Below, piece after piece: positions 44,886 through 53,716 of a stretch of DNA of 60,357 nucleotides. A model generated the notes under the pieces. That model was not told the DNA's origin, made no database searches, and saw nothing but the letters and a program-made list of their open reading frames with translations. The stretch covers positions 1 to 60,357 of the forward strand of contig CABVCJ010000003.1 in the NCBI GenBank assembly GCA_902496845.1. The letters are read 5' to 3'. Source of the DNA: an uncultured Collinsella sp. Its GTDB lineage: Bacteria; Actinomycetota; Coriobacteriia; Coriobacteriales; Coriobacteriaceae. How positions within the stretch are numbered: the first letter of the stretch is position 1; each line of letters starts with the position of its first letter. Both the position numbers and the translations under genes were made by a program.

Positions 44886-46109
44886 CTAGGGCCTAGGCGT
44901 TCCGCAGTTGCTGCAGAACTTGCCGCCGTTTTCGCTGCCGCAGTTGGGGCAGAACCACTTGGCCGGTGCCGGGGCGGGTGCGGGACTGCCGCACTCGGAG
45001 CAGAACTTGCCGGTGTTGGTGGCGCCGCAGCTGCAGGTCCATGCGCCGGCCGCAGGTGCGGCGGTGGGAGCCGGAGCCGGCTGCGGAGCGGCCTGCTGCT
45101 GTGCCTGGCCGGCGGCGAACAGCTGGCTGGCGTTCATGCCGCCCATGCCACCTGCTATGCCCATGCCCATAAAGCCTGCCATCGCGCCGTTGGGGTTGGC
45201 GGCTGCCGCGCGCATCGCATCGCTCTGGGCGCTGGCAATGTTGGCTGCCGCCATGGTGGGATCGCGCATGACCGCGGCCTTCTGCAGGTCCTTGATCATC
45301 TGCTCGTCTTCTTGCGAGGCGGCGATGGAGTTGACGCCAAAGCTCACGATCTCGACGCCGCGCAGGTCACGCCAGTCGGCAGAGAGGACCTCGTTGAGCG
45401 CGCGGGCGAGCTCGGTGGTGTGGCCGGGGATGGCGCTGTAGCGGATACCCATCTCCGAGATCTTGGCAAAGGCGGGCTGCAGGGCGGTGAGCAGCTCGGA
45501 CTTAAGCTGACTGTCGATCTTATCGCGCGTGTAGCTATCGGTCGCGTTGCCGCACACGTTGGTGTAGAACAGCAGCGGATTGGTGATGCGGTACGAATAC
45601 TCGCCGTTGCAGCGCACGGAGATGTCGACGTCCAGGCCAATGTTGTTATCGACCACGCGGAAGGGCACGGGCGAGGCGGTGCCGTACTTGTTGCCGATGA
45701 TCTCCTTGGTGTTGATGAAGTAGACGCGCTGGTCCTTGCCTGCATCGCCGCCAAAGGTAAAACGGCTGCCGATATTGGCGAAGGTCTCCTTGATGGAATC
45801 GCCCAGGTTGCCGCTAAAGACGCTCGGCTCGCTGCCGGTGTCGAAGACGAACTCACCGGGCTCCAGCGCGACTTCGATGATCTTGCCGTTTTGCACCACG
45901 AGCATGCCTTGTCCGTCGTTGACGGCGATGACCGAGCCGTTGGAGATGACGTTGTCCTCGCCGCGCGTGTTGGAGCTGCGGCCACCGGTACGTTTGCTGC
46001 CCTTGCAGGCCAAGACGTCAGCGGGCATCGATTCGCAGTAGATAAATTCCTTCCACTGGTCGGCCATGACGCCGCCGGCAGCACCCAATCCAGCTTTCAA
46101 GAGTCCCAT
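44886..46109 (-). CDS. SPFH-domain protein with C-terminal zinc ribbons
   Basis: The 407-residue protein has a SPFH (virion-core/YdjI-like) domain in residues 20-270, with DQWKEFIYCESMPADVLACKG and FINTKEIIGNKYGT, then a helical part and a Gly/Met/Ala/Pro-rich linker. The C-terminus has two zinc ribbons: CSCGATNTGKFCSECG and FCPNCGSENGGKFCSNCG. SPFH proteins assemble on membranes. Here it lies in a four-gene operon with two other zinc-ribbon proteins and a lipoprotein, so a membrane-associated complex is plausible. B. subtilis ydjI is a comparable gene, linked to membrane or antibiotic stress. The exact function is unknown. Confidence 0.85.
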   Translation of the reverse strand: MGLLKAGLGAAGGVMADQWKEFIYCESMPADVLACKGSKRTGGRSSNTRGEDNVISNGSVIAVNDGQGMLVVQNGKIIEVALEPGEFVFDTGSEPSVFSGNLGDSIKETFANIGSRFTFGGDAGKDQRVYFINTKEIIGNKYGTASPVPFRVVDNNIGLDVDISVRCNGEYSYRITNPLLFYTNVCGNATDSYTRDKIDSQLKSELLTALQPAFAKISEMGIRYSAIPGHTTELARALNEVLSADWRDLRGVEIVSFGVNSIAASQEDEQMIKDLQKAAVMRDPTMAAANIASAQSDAMRAAAANPNGAMAGFMGMGIAGGMGGMNASQLFAAGQAQQQAAPQPAPAPTAAPAAGAWTCSCGATNTGKFCSECGSPAPAPAPAKWFCPNCGSENGGKFCSNCGTPRP

Positions 46110-46157
46110 GGTGATCTTCCTTTCTCGTCAAAGGCCGGGTGGTATTGGTCAGAATGG

Positions 46158-47480
46158 CTAATCGTCCTTGTTGTCCTTCATGACAACGGTGGTCTCGGTG
46201 TGGCTGAAGGTGTCGTGCTTCTCGGTCAGGTCGAGCTCGCCGCAGTAGCAGTCGGCGTGGGTGGCCTCGTTGGCCGTCTTGAGCTGGCCCACCAGCAGCA
46301 CGTCTGCGATGACCACGATGATCAGCGGCGCGACGATGTTGATGAGGATGCCCTCGACATCAAAGGTGAGGTAGTCCGGATCGAAGGCATTCCCACCCAT
46401 AAAGAGAATCTGGGAGAGGACAAACCCGATCACAAAGAACAGCACCGAGGCGATGGCGAGCTTGGGCTTGGAGCAGGGGAGCTCGCCGACCATGCGACCG
46501 GTCTGGCCGTTCATGGCAAACAGATAACTCTTGCCGTTCCACGAGGTGGAAAGCATCCACACGGGGAACAGGGCGTAGTCGCTGTCTTCCCAGGTGTAGT
46601 CGAGCTGCTTGCTTTCGACCGTGGCGTCGTCATATTCGTCGACAACAGTCTCGCGCAGGGCCGAGATCGTGCTCTCCTCCATGCGGCGCTCGGCACGCGC
46701 CTTGCAGGTCTCGCAATCCTCGTCGTAGCGGTTGGCGATGTAGCCGGGCATATAGGCGACCGAGAACGGGCGCAGCGCGTCGTAGTCAAACGGCTCGATG
46801 GCGTCCATATGGCCGTCGGGCATCTTGGACGATCCGTCGACGGGCACGCGCTTAAACGAGACGTTTCCCTTGCGGTAGGCATCGTAGTGGTCGGTGGTCG
46901 TGACGGTGCGGTCGGATTCCTCGGTTACGGTCTCGTTGGTCGCATCAAAGTGCACTTCGCCGTCAACGCGGGCGCCGTAAAGCCAAAACGGCACGTAGAC
47001 GCCTTGGACTTCGTCGATATGGTTGCCGGTGACAAAGCTCTTGGGCAGTAGGATCTTGCCCTTATAGTGCTCCTTGAGTGCGGCCATAACGTCGTCGCGC
47101 TCGAGCTTAAACGGGATCACCAGGTCGGGTGAGAAATCGCCCGAGAGCTGGCCAGGTGCCACGGCGGGGTTGCCGCAGTACGGACAGGTGGTGACGGCGA
47201 CGGTGCCGTCCGAGACCAGCTCGGCACCGCACGACGAGCAGATGTAGCCGGCGTTTTGAGCCAGCTCCTGCACGGCATCGTCGACAGCAGGCTTGGGGGC
47301 CGCGGCTGTGGCATCGGCTTTGGCATCTGCCTTGTCCTGGCGCTCGCGATAGAGGGCCTCGACTTCTTCGACTTCAAAACGCGAATCGCAGTAGTCGCAG
47401 ACGAGCTTTTGCTCGGCACTGGCAAAGTGAAGGGGGCCGCCACACGCGGGGCACTGATAGTTGACGCTCTCGAAGGCCAT
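46158..47480 (-). CDS. Zinc-ribbon membrane protein
   Basis: The 440-residue protein starts with a zinc ribbon (YQCPACGGPLHF...LVCDYCDSRFEV). A charged linker and a second ribbon follow (YICSSCGAELV...TTCPYCGNPAV, about residues 77-105). A long soluble part (about residues 110-340) contains YVPFWLYGARVDGEVHF and the PGYIANRYDEDCETCKARAE motif. Two hydrophobic segments (about residues 345-415) anchor it. It matches TFIIB-type zinc-ribbon proteins of the YdjN type. It is 24 bases from the upstream gene and 48 bases from the SPFH gene. Confidence 0.82.
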   Translation of the reverse strand: MAFESVNYQCPACGGPLHFASAEQKLVCDYCDSRFEVEEVEALYRERQDKADAKADATAAAPKPAVDDAVQELAQNAGYICSSCGAELVSDGTVAVTTCPYCGNPAVAPGQLSGDFSPDLVIPFKLERDDVMAALKEHYKGKILLPKSFVTGNHIDEVQGVYVPFWLYGARVDGEVHFDATNETVTEESDRTVTTTDHYDAYRKGNVSFKRVPVDGSSKMPDGHMDAIEPFDYDALRPFSVAYMPGYIANRYDEDCETCKARAERRMEESTISALRETVVDEYDDATVESKQLDYTWEDSDYALFPVWMLSTSWNGKSYLFAMNGQTGRMVGELPCSKPKLAIASVLFFVIGFVLSQILFMGGNAFDPDYLTFDVEGILINIVAPLIIVVIADVLLVGQLKTANEATHADCYCGELDLTEKHDTFSHTETTVVMKDNKDD

Positions 47481-47504
47481 GATCGGTCCTTTCGCTGCCG
47501 GAGG

Positions 47505-48242
47505 CTATGCGCCGATGGCGCCGCCGCAGTATTCGCAGCGCCCGCTGGCATCGGGAATGGTGGTTGCACCGCAGAAGGGGCAGGTGACCGCGGTCTTGGG
47601 GGCCTTAGCGGCCACGACGCTGTCGCGCGTTTCCTGACGCAGCTGCACCAGCGCGTCGCGGACCTCGGTTGCCTGGCGCTTGGCCTCGCGGTATTCGATG
47701 GAACCGCGCTGATCGATGGTGGAGTCGTTCACGCGCAGGTTGATCTCGGTAAAGTACGGCGTGTTGACGTGGATGGTCAGGTTAAAGTCGTAATCCAGGT
47801 CGTAGCGCGGCGGATTGTAGCTCTCGCGCTCGCCGTCTTTTGTCTCGCGATAGATTTCGGTGCGGTGCTCGTCGATATCCATATCGCAGCCGAGTACCTG
47901 CGAGAACTCGATGATGTCGGGATTGGCGTCGCGCCAGCGGCTCTGCGAAGTGATGATCAGCAGGCCCGCGTCCTCATCGAGCATAATATTGGTGCGCCCG
48001 GCAGAAAGCGTGCGCGTGGGGTTGAACGAAGACAGGCGCTCGGCGTTGGCCTCGCGGTAGGCGAGTTGCTCACGGATATCGTCCGCGGTGCTGGAGCGAT
48101 AGCCGTGAAAGTAGGGGGAGAGCTTGCCGGCGCACTCTTTGCACAGGTAGCCTTCGCTGATCTTGGTCTTTCCCAAAAGCCCCAGCTCGGTACCGCAAAT
48201 TGCGCACTCTTTCTTCTCGAACATCTTGTCAAAGAAGCCCAT
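47505..48242 (-). CDS. DUF4428 domain protein with C-terminal zinc ribbon
   Basis: The 245-residue soluble protein begins with a DUF4428 module (ECAICGTELGLLGKTKISEGYLCKECAGKL), a zinc finger of four Cys. A PH-like beta domain follows (about residues 75-185), and a C-terminal ribbon (CPFCGATTIPDASGRCEYCGG) ends it. It is the first gene of the four-gene operon, with GGGAGG upstream of the start. DUF4428 proteins often occur with SPFH proteins; function is not established. Confidence 0.82.
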   Translation of the reverse strand: MGFFDKMFEKKECAICGTELGLLGKTKISEGYLCKECAGKLSPYFHGYRSSTADDIREQLAYREANAERLSSFNPTRTLSAGRTNIMLDEDAGLLIITSQSRWRDANPDIIEFSQVLGCDMDIDEHRTEIYRETKDGERESYNPPRYDLDYDFNLTIHVNTPYFTEINLRVNDSTIDQRGSIEYREAKRQATEVRDALVQLRQETRDSVVAAKAPKTAVTCPFCGATTIPDASGRCEYCGGAIGA

Positions 48243-48360
48243 GGCTGCCTCCCATCAACAGGTAGCGTGTGTCACTTTTGATGATGGGCGAGCGCGCGAT
48301 CTTTCACGATACCCAGACGGCTCAACGAGTCTCCACAACTGGGACAGATGGCCCATTTTT

Positions 48361-48430
48361 GACTAGTCGTTGGGGACACTATCCGGCCACTCATTGGGGA
48401 CGCACTTAAATGAGTGGCAGTTGGGGAGAC
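48361..48430. repeat. GGGGAC-family repeat, copy 4
   Basis: GACTAGTCGTTGGGGACACT is followed by CCACTCATT (48387-48395) and AATGAGTGG (48409-48417), a palindrome enclosing GGGGACGCACTT. TTGGGGAGAC ends the unit. This gap between two minus-strand genes holds no coding sequence. Confidence 0.75.
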
Positions 48431-48474
48431 TCCATGTCGAATGTGGCGGCTGCCGAATGTGGGCGCCGTCCTTG

Positions 48475-49986
48475 CTATGCCACGGTCACGGCAACCTGGG
48501 CGTAGCGGCTGCAGGGGCGCTCGGCGCGCGTCTGCACGGTAAGGGTGAGCACGAAGCGGTCGCCGGGCTGCGCGTCGGCGGGCACGACAAAAGCGGTGCT
48601 CACCGTACATTCCTGCCACAGCGAAAGATCCTGCGCGCCTACATAGCTCGACGGGTCCACGGCGACATCCCAATGTGCATCAAAGCCCTTGTCGTCGGGG
48701 TCGACGACGGTCGCTGCAAGGGTGACGCGCTCGCCGGCTGTAGCGCTGCGGTCGGCCGTGACCTCGACAGCATGTGCCGGATGCGAGCAAGCTGCCGGAT
48801 CATGGGCGCACCATTGCGCGCGGGCGGCAAAGTCTTCCTGATAGGCGCGCAGGTAGGGATTGGGGTTGCCGTCTACGGGCGTGCCGATGGCGGCAAAACC
48901 GGCGGGTGCGTCCGAGTCGGGGTGACCGTCGAGGAACATACGGCCGAGCAGCGTGTCGAAGCCGCGGTCGTCGATACCGCGCAGGCCAAACGGCAGCAGC
49001 GGAATATAGGTCATGCTGTCGCCTTCGGCCATAAAGTCGCCGCGCTCAAACTGCATCGCGGGTATGCCTTCTAGGCCCCAATCCAGATGGGCATGCTTGC
49101 CAAACTGGAAGCGCTCGGGCTCGTTTTCGTAGACCTTGCCGTCGCCATAGAGCATGTAGCGTGCCATGAGGGGGCCGTTACCCTGCGTGAGATTTTGCTC
49201 GGGCCAAGGAGCCTTAAACAGCGGCAGCGTATCGGGCTGAGCCGTCTGGGGGTCGACATAGCCGCCATACATATAGGGCACGCACCAAAAGACGAGCTCG
49301 GGAAAGAGCTCGCGCCCATGGTCGAGCCATGAGTTGTCCTGCCCTACGCCGTCCGCGACACCCATCACGCGCACCTTCTGATAGACCCGCTGCTGCACGG
49401 CAGGCCATTCGGGCGTGGCGCGATAGCGCTCGGCGATGCTCATGAGGGCACGAACGATGGTGTTCATGCCACCCCAGCTGAGCAGCCATAACGTACGCGG
49501 ATCATCATCCAAAATCGCCTGCGCAATTACGCGAGACCCCTCAGTTTCCTCAGTCACATCACCCTCAAAGGCAACATTTCCCACAAAGGTGCGCTCGATC
49601 ATCTGGGCAGGCGTGGGAAACGGCGGCTCACCGGCAGCGGCCGCATTTGCCTGCAACTGCGACCAAGCCTGGGCATATTCATTACTCCAGAGACTCTCAA
49701 TCCAATGCTCGGGAAACGGACGATACTCACGAAGCTCGCCGGCCAGCGGATCGGGCTCATGAGGCACAACATCCCACTCATAAGAGCGACGCCCTTTGGT
49801 CCGCCAATGCGAATTCACCTCGCCGAGCGTATGAACTCCATCCCCAAGAAAGTGATACTGCGAAGCCGTATACACCACAGCCTGAACATCAAGCACATTA
49901 AGATACAGAGCCAAATGAATGAGCGAGTTCATATCATCGACTTCCATATCAGTGGTAACAATCACCCGAGTTAACTCTTGGGACAT
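48475..49986 (-). CDS. DUF1593 nucleoside-hydrolase-like glycan protein
   Basis: The 503-residue protein has an N-terminal nucleoside-hydrolase-like domain (about residues 1-330), with an early acidic motif VIVTTDMEVDDMNSLIHLA and LLSWGGMNTIVRALM. A C-terminal beta-sandwich (about residues 410-503) follows. This is the DUF1593 architecture found with plant-polysaccharide genes (for example Sde0182-like). The ATG at 49986 is preferred over an earlier frame start. It may be cotranscribed with the esterase upstream, but a long hairpin lies between. No signal peptide is seen, so a cytoplasmic role is likely. Its substrate is unknown. Confidence 0.8.
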   Translation of the reverse strand: MSQELTRVIVTTDMEVDDMNSLIHLALYLNVLDVQAVVYTASQYHFLGDGVHTLGEVNSHWRTKGRRSYEWDVVPHEPDPLAGELREYRPFPEHWIESLWSNEYAQAWSQLQANAAAAGEPPFPTPAQMIERTFVGNVAFEGDVTEETEGSRVIAQAILDDDPRTLWLLSWGGMNTIVRALMSIAERYRATPEWPAVQQRVYQKVRVMGVADGVGQDNSWLDHGRELFPELVFWCVPYMYGGYVDPQTAQPDTLPLFKAPWPEQNLTQGNGPLMARYMLYGDGKVYENEPERFQFGKHAHLDWGLEGIPAMQFERGDFMAEGDSMTYIPLLPFGLRGIDDRGFDTLLGRMFLDGHPDSDAPAGFAAIGTPVDGNPNPYLRAYQEDFAARAQWCAHDPAACSHPAHAVEVTADRSATAGERVTLAATVVDPDDKGFDAHWDVAVDPSSYVGAQDLSLWQECTVSTAFVVPADAQPGDRFVLTLTVQTRAERPCSRYAQVAVTVA

Positions 49987-50115
49987 AGGAACAGCTCCAA
50001 TCAAAATCAATTCAGCCAGTTACGCGCAAGGCAAGACGGGACCCACGCCCCCATCGCCACCGACCCGGCGCGCTGCCGGAAGTGCCCGGTCAGGGTCAAC
50101 GACAATGGCAACGCA

Positions 50116-50239
50116 GCGGGGACCGGGGTTTAGTTTTGCAAACATTCCGCAGGGGGGCATGGGCGGGCGCAGCGCGAAGCGCAAAGCGCCAGCCCATGCA
50201 TGCCCGAGGACGTTTGCAAAACTAAACCCCGGCCCCCGC
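50116..50239. repeat. 124-bp long-stem inverted repeat
   Basis: The arms 50116-50143 and 50212-50239 are 28 bases each and match at 27 positions. The inner 21 bases (starting CCGGGGTTTAG and ending TTGCAAAC) are perfect. Inside, GGCATGGGC and GCGCC/GGCGC stems pair further. It lies between the esterase stop and the DUF1593 start and looks like a non-autonomous mobile element or a strong structured RNA. Confidence 0.8.
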
Positions 50240-50250
50240 GAAGGGACGGA

Positions 50251-51588
50251 TTACCTATCGACCCTGGCCGACCACTCCCAGCAGCCCACTGGCTCGCCGT
50301 CGATGAGTACGTTGCCCCCGTCGAAGTCTTGATAACACAGGTCGTTGAATTGGTGGATCCACACGCCGTGGTTGAACGTCTTCTTAGGCGAGCCATCGGC
50401 CTCGCGATAGCGCCCGGTCAGGTCCTCGACATGACTAAAGTAGGTAAGGTGCACGTTGGCTCCGGCGTCACGCAGGCGTGCCGTGAGCGGCAGCACGGTC
50501 TGCTGCGGCGACACGAGCTCATCGCCCTTGGAGTGCGTAAACCACAGCGGCGTCTTGACGAGCGCGGCAACGTCCTCGTCCGTGGCGTTGTACCACGGGG
50601 CACAGCAGGGAAGGCCCGCGGCAAAGAAATCGGGGTAGTCGGCGCACAGGCGCAGGGTCATAAAGCCGCCGTTGGAAAGGCCGGCGACCACGATGCGGTC
50701 GGTGTCGATGCGCTCGGCATGCTCGGCGACAAACTCGTCAATGAGCGCCTTGAGCACGGGGGAGTAGATGCTCTGGTTGGAGCGGCCGAGCTGCTCGACG
50801 CCGTTATCCATCCAAAACGTGGGAGACTGCGGCACGAGCACCCAGGCAAAGCCGCCAAAGTAGCGCTGGATTTGCGCCTGGCTGATGGCTGTCACGCGGT
50901 TGCCGATATAGGCGCGTGTGGCGCCTTCGTCCTGTGTGGCACCCTTGCCTTCGCCGGCGCCGTGCAGGTACACCACGAGCGGGGCCTTTTGGGGCACGAC
51001 CGTGGCCTCGGGCACGAAGGGATTGAAGCAGGCCGAGTCCTCTGCCTTAAAGCTGGGCTCAAAGAAGCCGTACTCGAGCGCGATGCCATCAACGGCGGTC
51101 TTTTGCACGGCATTGCTCCAGCCCTTGAGCGCGGGGCAGATGTCGCCGCGACAGGTATCGAAGACAAGGCCGCAGGTGGGGTCGTCGCCGTCGTTGCCGG
51201 GAAGAGCCGCGAGCTGCGTGACGTGCAGCTGGTCATCGAGCATGCGCGAGCCCATGACGCCGCCTTCGATCTTTTTGGTCAGGCGCTGCTCGGCGACCTC
51301 GAGTGCCGCATGGGTGCCCACGGCGAGCTTGCGGCCGTTCTCGTCACACGGATACGCGGCGAGAACGTCGATGTAACCCACGGAGGGCGCGGCATGGTCG
51401 GCGCCGTGCTCCTTGCGCATCAGGACCTCGCCCGTGCGCTCGTGACGCTCTACATATATATGGAAAGCGTTCGCATCGACATCGTTGGCGCGCACGGTGC
51501 AGGGTAGGTCGAGAACGACCTTGCTGATCCAGGGGCCAAAGTCACCCAAGGTGGTGACGGTTGCGTAGGTGCACGATTTGAGTTCCAT
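50251..51588 (-). CDS. Alpha/beta hydrolase esterase with N-terminal beta domain
   Basis: The 445-residue protein has an N-terminal beta-rich domain (about residues 1-150) and a C-terminal esterase domain. PLVVYLHGAGEGKG gives the oxyanion region, VVAGLSNGGFMTLRLCADYPDFF the nucleophile elbow Ser, FTHSKGDELVSP the Asp and NHGVWIHQF the His. It resembles the feruloyl/acetyl-esterase and prolyl-oligopeptidase-like group linked to plant glycan use. It has no signal peptide. The ATG at 51588 follows GGGAGG. Its promoter contains a perfect TAAACA/TGTTTA operator, so it probably belongs to the same regulon as the PTS and GH140-like genes. Confidence 0.85.
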   Translation of the reverse strand: MELKSCTYATVTTLGDFGPWISKVVLDLPCTVRANDVDANAFHIYVERHERTGEVLMRKEHGADHAAPSVGYIDVLAAYPCDENGRKLAVGTHAALEVAEQRLTKKIEGGVMGSRMLDDQLHVTQLAALPGNDGDDPTCGLVFDTCRGDICPALKGWSNAVQKTAVDGIALEYGFFEPSFKAEDSACFNPFVPEATVVPQKAPLVVYLHGAGEGKGATQDEGATRAYIGNRVTAISQAQIQRYFGGFAWVLVPQSPTFWMDNGVEQLGRSNQSIYSPVLKALIDEFVAEHAERIDTDRIVVAGLSNGGFMTLRLCADYPDFFAAGLPCCAPWYNATDEDVAALVKTPLWFTHSKGDELVSPQQTVLPLTARLRDAGANVHLTYFSHVEDLTGRYREADGSPKKTFNHGVWIHQFNDLCYQDFDGGNVLIDGEPVGCWEWSARVDR

Positions 51589-52078
51589 GAGCTGCCTCCC
51601 TTGTGCCGCGAGAGCTAAACGTGTGCGGCAATACAATCTAAACATGTTTAGTGTAAAGCAGAATTCCAGAACAGGCAGATGAACTCGGTAAACGGCATAA
51701 TTGAACACGCAGTGAACTTCTAAACATATGTTTAGAAGTTTCTATCTGGGGTTTTCTTGATGAGCTAACAGGCTATTGAGAGGTCTGTAAAAGTAAAATC
51801 CCACGTAAATAGCCATATATCAATACATAGATAAAGAGATGATTTACTGCCGTTCAAATACGTTCACCCCCGATTTCCTACCGTTCACCGGACTACAAAC
51901 GGTAAAACTGCCACAAATTCAATGCTGCGTGTAAACTAAGCGCTGTAAACGTTCAGTAAACAGATTGTTTACGACAGCGTATCCAAGGGCTTGGCAGCCG
52001 TAAGGGGTTATAGCCGCCGGGCCAAAGGCGTGCCTACGTCCAAACGGGTAGACACACGATGATATGGGGAGGGGTCCC
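51589..52078. promoter_or_regulatory. AT-rich divergent control region with operator palindromes
   Basis: No gene is seen here. On the minus strand TTTACA (51652-51657) and TGTATT (51630-51635), 16 bases apart, form the esterase promoter, with CTAAACATGTTTAG (51638-51651) inside the spacer. A perfect 26-bp palindrome (51715-51740, core TAAACATATGTTTA) follows. TACCGTT/AACGGTA (51879-51904) and GTAAACAGATTGTTTAC (51956-51972) lie nearer the PTS gene. The plus-strand promoter could not be fixed. The half-sites match those at 30.25 and 31.55 kb. Confidence 0.7.
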
Positions 52079-53506
52079 ATGGCAGTAGATAACAAACAGA
52101 TTGCCACCGATGTCCTCGAGCTCGTGGGCGGTGCGGAGAATGTTACCGTCGCCACCAACTGCATGACGCGCCTGCGTCTGACGCTCAAGGATAACAGCAA
52201 GGCCGACGTGGAGAAGATCAAGAAGGTCAAGGGTGTACTGGGTTGCCAGTTCGCCGGCAGCCAGCTCCAGGTCATCATCGGCCAGAACGTGCCCAAGGTG
52301 CTCGCCGAGTTCGTCGCCATGTCCGGCGTCAAGCAGGGTGCCGCGGTCGACGAGAACCTCGACGCTCCTAAGGAGAAGTTCGAGCTCAAGAACCTGCCCA
52401 ATATCATCCTCGACTATCTGTCGGGCTCCATGACCCAGCTGATTCCGCTGCTCATGGCCGGCGGTCTGTTCCGCACCATCGCTGCGGTCCTTGGTCCCAC
52501 CATGCTCGGCGTTCTCTCCGATACCGATCCGACCTACACGTTCCTCTACACCACCCTGTACGAGGCCACGTTTACCTTTATCCCCATCTATCTGGGCTAT
52601 GCCGCTGCTAAGAAGCTCGGCGCCTCTCCGGTTCTGGGCATGCTCCTCGGCGGCGCTCTCATGGCCCCGTCCGTCGTGAGTGTCGCGACTCAGGAGGGTG
52701 GCGGAATCATCTCCGTCTACGGCATCCAGATCGCCGCTGCCAACTACCAGCAGTCCGTCCTGCCGATCATCCTCTCGGTGCCCGTCCTGTACTTTGTCGA
52801 GAAGTTCTTTAAGAAGGTCATGCCCGACGTGCTGTCCACGGTCTTCACGCCGTTCTGCACCATGATCGTTACCATCCCCATCGCCTTCATCGTCCTTGCA
52901 CCGATCGGCAACGAGATCGGCAGCCTCATCGCCAACGCCCTCTTTGGTCTTGCCGACCTTGGCGGCATCGGTATCCTGATCGTCATGGCCATCCTCGGCG
53001 CCTTCTGGCAGCTCTTCGTGGTCTGCGGCATGCACATGCCCGTCATCCTGCTCGCTCAGGTTCAGATCATCGCCGCCGGCTACGATCCCTTCGTCTTCGT
53101 TTCCACCAACTGCGCTATGGCCGCTGTCTGGGGCTGCGCCTTCGGTGCCTTCCTCAAGATGAGGAACCCCGACGAGAAGGGTCTTGCCCTGGGTTACGTC
53201 ATCTCCGCCATCGCCGGCGGCGTCACCGAGCCCGCACTCTTCGGTATCCTCATGCGCTTCCGTCGCACCATGCTCGGCATGTTTATCGGCGGTGCCATCG
53301 GCGCTGTGTTCTCCGGCCTCATGGGTGTTACCTACTACCTGGCCGGCGGTGCCTCCAACTTCCTGGTCTTCACCAACTACCTGCAGGGTGGCCAGATGAA
53401 CACCGTCTGGGCTATCGTCGGTATGGCAATCTCCTTTGTCATCGCTGCTGCCGTCGTCTTTGCCACTGGCTTCTCCAAGGAGGAGCTCGCCGAGATGGAG
53501 GCCTAA
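52079..53506 (+). CDS. PTS beta-glucoside-type permease, EIIBC, second copy
   Basis: The 475-residue permease has an EIIB domain with the phospho-Cys in VATNCMTRLRLTLKD (about residues 1-85). An EIIC domain with about ten hydrophobic segments follows (about residues 105-470), with the AGGVTEPALFGILM signature. Like the copy at 27165 it lacks EIIA. GGGGAGGGG precedes the ATG at 52079. A terminator lies after it, but the GH140-like gene follows within 210 bases. The operator-rich upstream region links it to the LacI regulon, so it may import an apioside or other plant glucoside. Confidence 0.92.
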   Translation: MAVDNKQIATDVLELVGGAENVTVATNCMTRLRLTLKDNSKADVEKIKKVKGVLGCQFAGSQLQVIIGQNVPKVLAEFVAMSGVKQGAAVDENLDAPKEKFELKNLPNIILDYLSGSMTQLIPLLMAGGLFRTIAAVLGPTMLGVLSDTDPTYTFLYTTLYEATFTFIPIYLGYAAAKKLGASPVLGMLLGGALMAPSVVSVATQEGGGIISVYGIQIAAANYQQSVLPIILSVPVLYFVEKFFKKVMPDVLSTVFTPFCTMIVTIPIAFIVLAPIGNEIGSLIANALFGLADLGGIGILIVMAILGAFWQLFVVCGMHMPVILLAQVQIIAAGYDPFVFVSTNCAMAAVWGCAFGAFLKMRNPDEKGLALGYVISAIAGGVTEPALFGILMRFRRTMLGMFIGGAIGAVFSGLMGVTYYLAGGASNFLVFTNYLQGGQMNTVWAIVGMAISFVIAAAVVFATGFSKEELAEMEA

Positions 53507-53546
53507 GGCCAAACCATTCGGACGCATACGACCTTACCTACACGAC

Positions 53547-53584
53547 AGGGCCCCGTCAGGCGCAAGCCCGGCGGGGCCCTTCTT
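53547..53584 (+). terminator. Rho-independent terminator after PTS gene
   Basis: AGGGCCCCG (53547-53555) pairs with CGGGGCCCT (53572-53580), followed by TCTT. The weak T run could allow partial readthrough to the GH140-like gene. Confidence 0.75.
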
Positions 53585-53716
53585 ACAAGGTAGACTGATT
53601 GGGGGCGCGTAGCGCCTGCTCGCCGGGGCTTGCTAAGCGCCAGGGGCTTTCGCGCGGGGTTACCACGAAAGAATCTGCCGGTTCGCAACTCCTTTATCAA
53701 ACGAAAGGACATGCAG

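Noticed and set aside
44796..47051. 751-codon plus-strand frame opposite the SPFH and zinc-ribbon genes
   Set aside because: The minus-strand genes carry zinc ribbons, SPFH motifs and ribosome sites, so this is a shadow.
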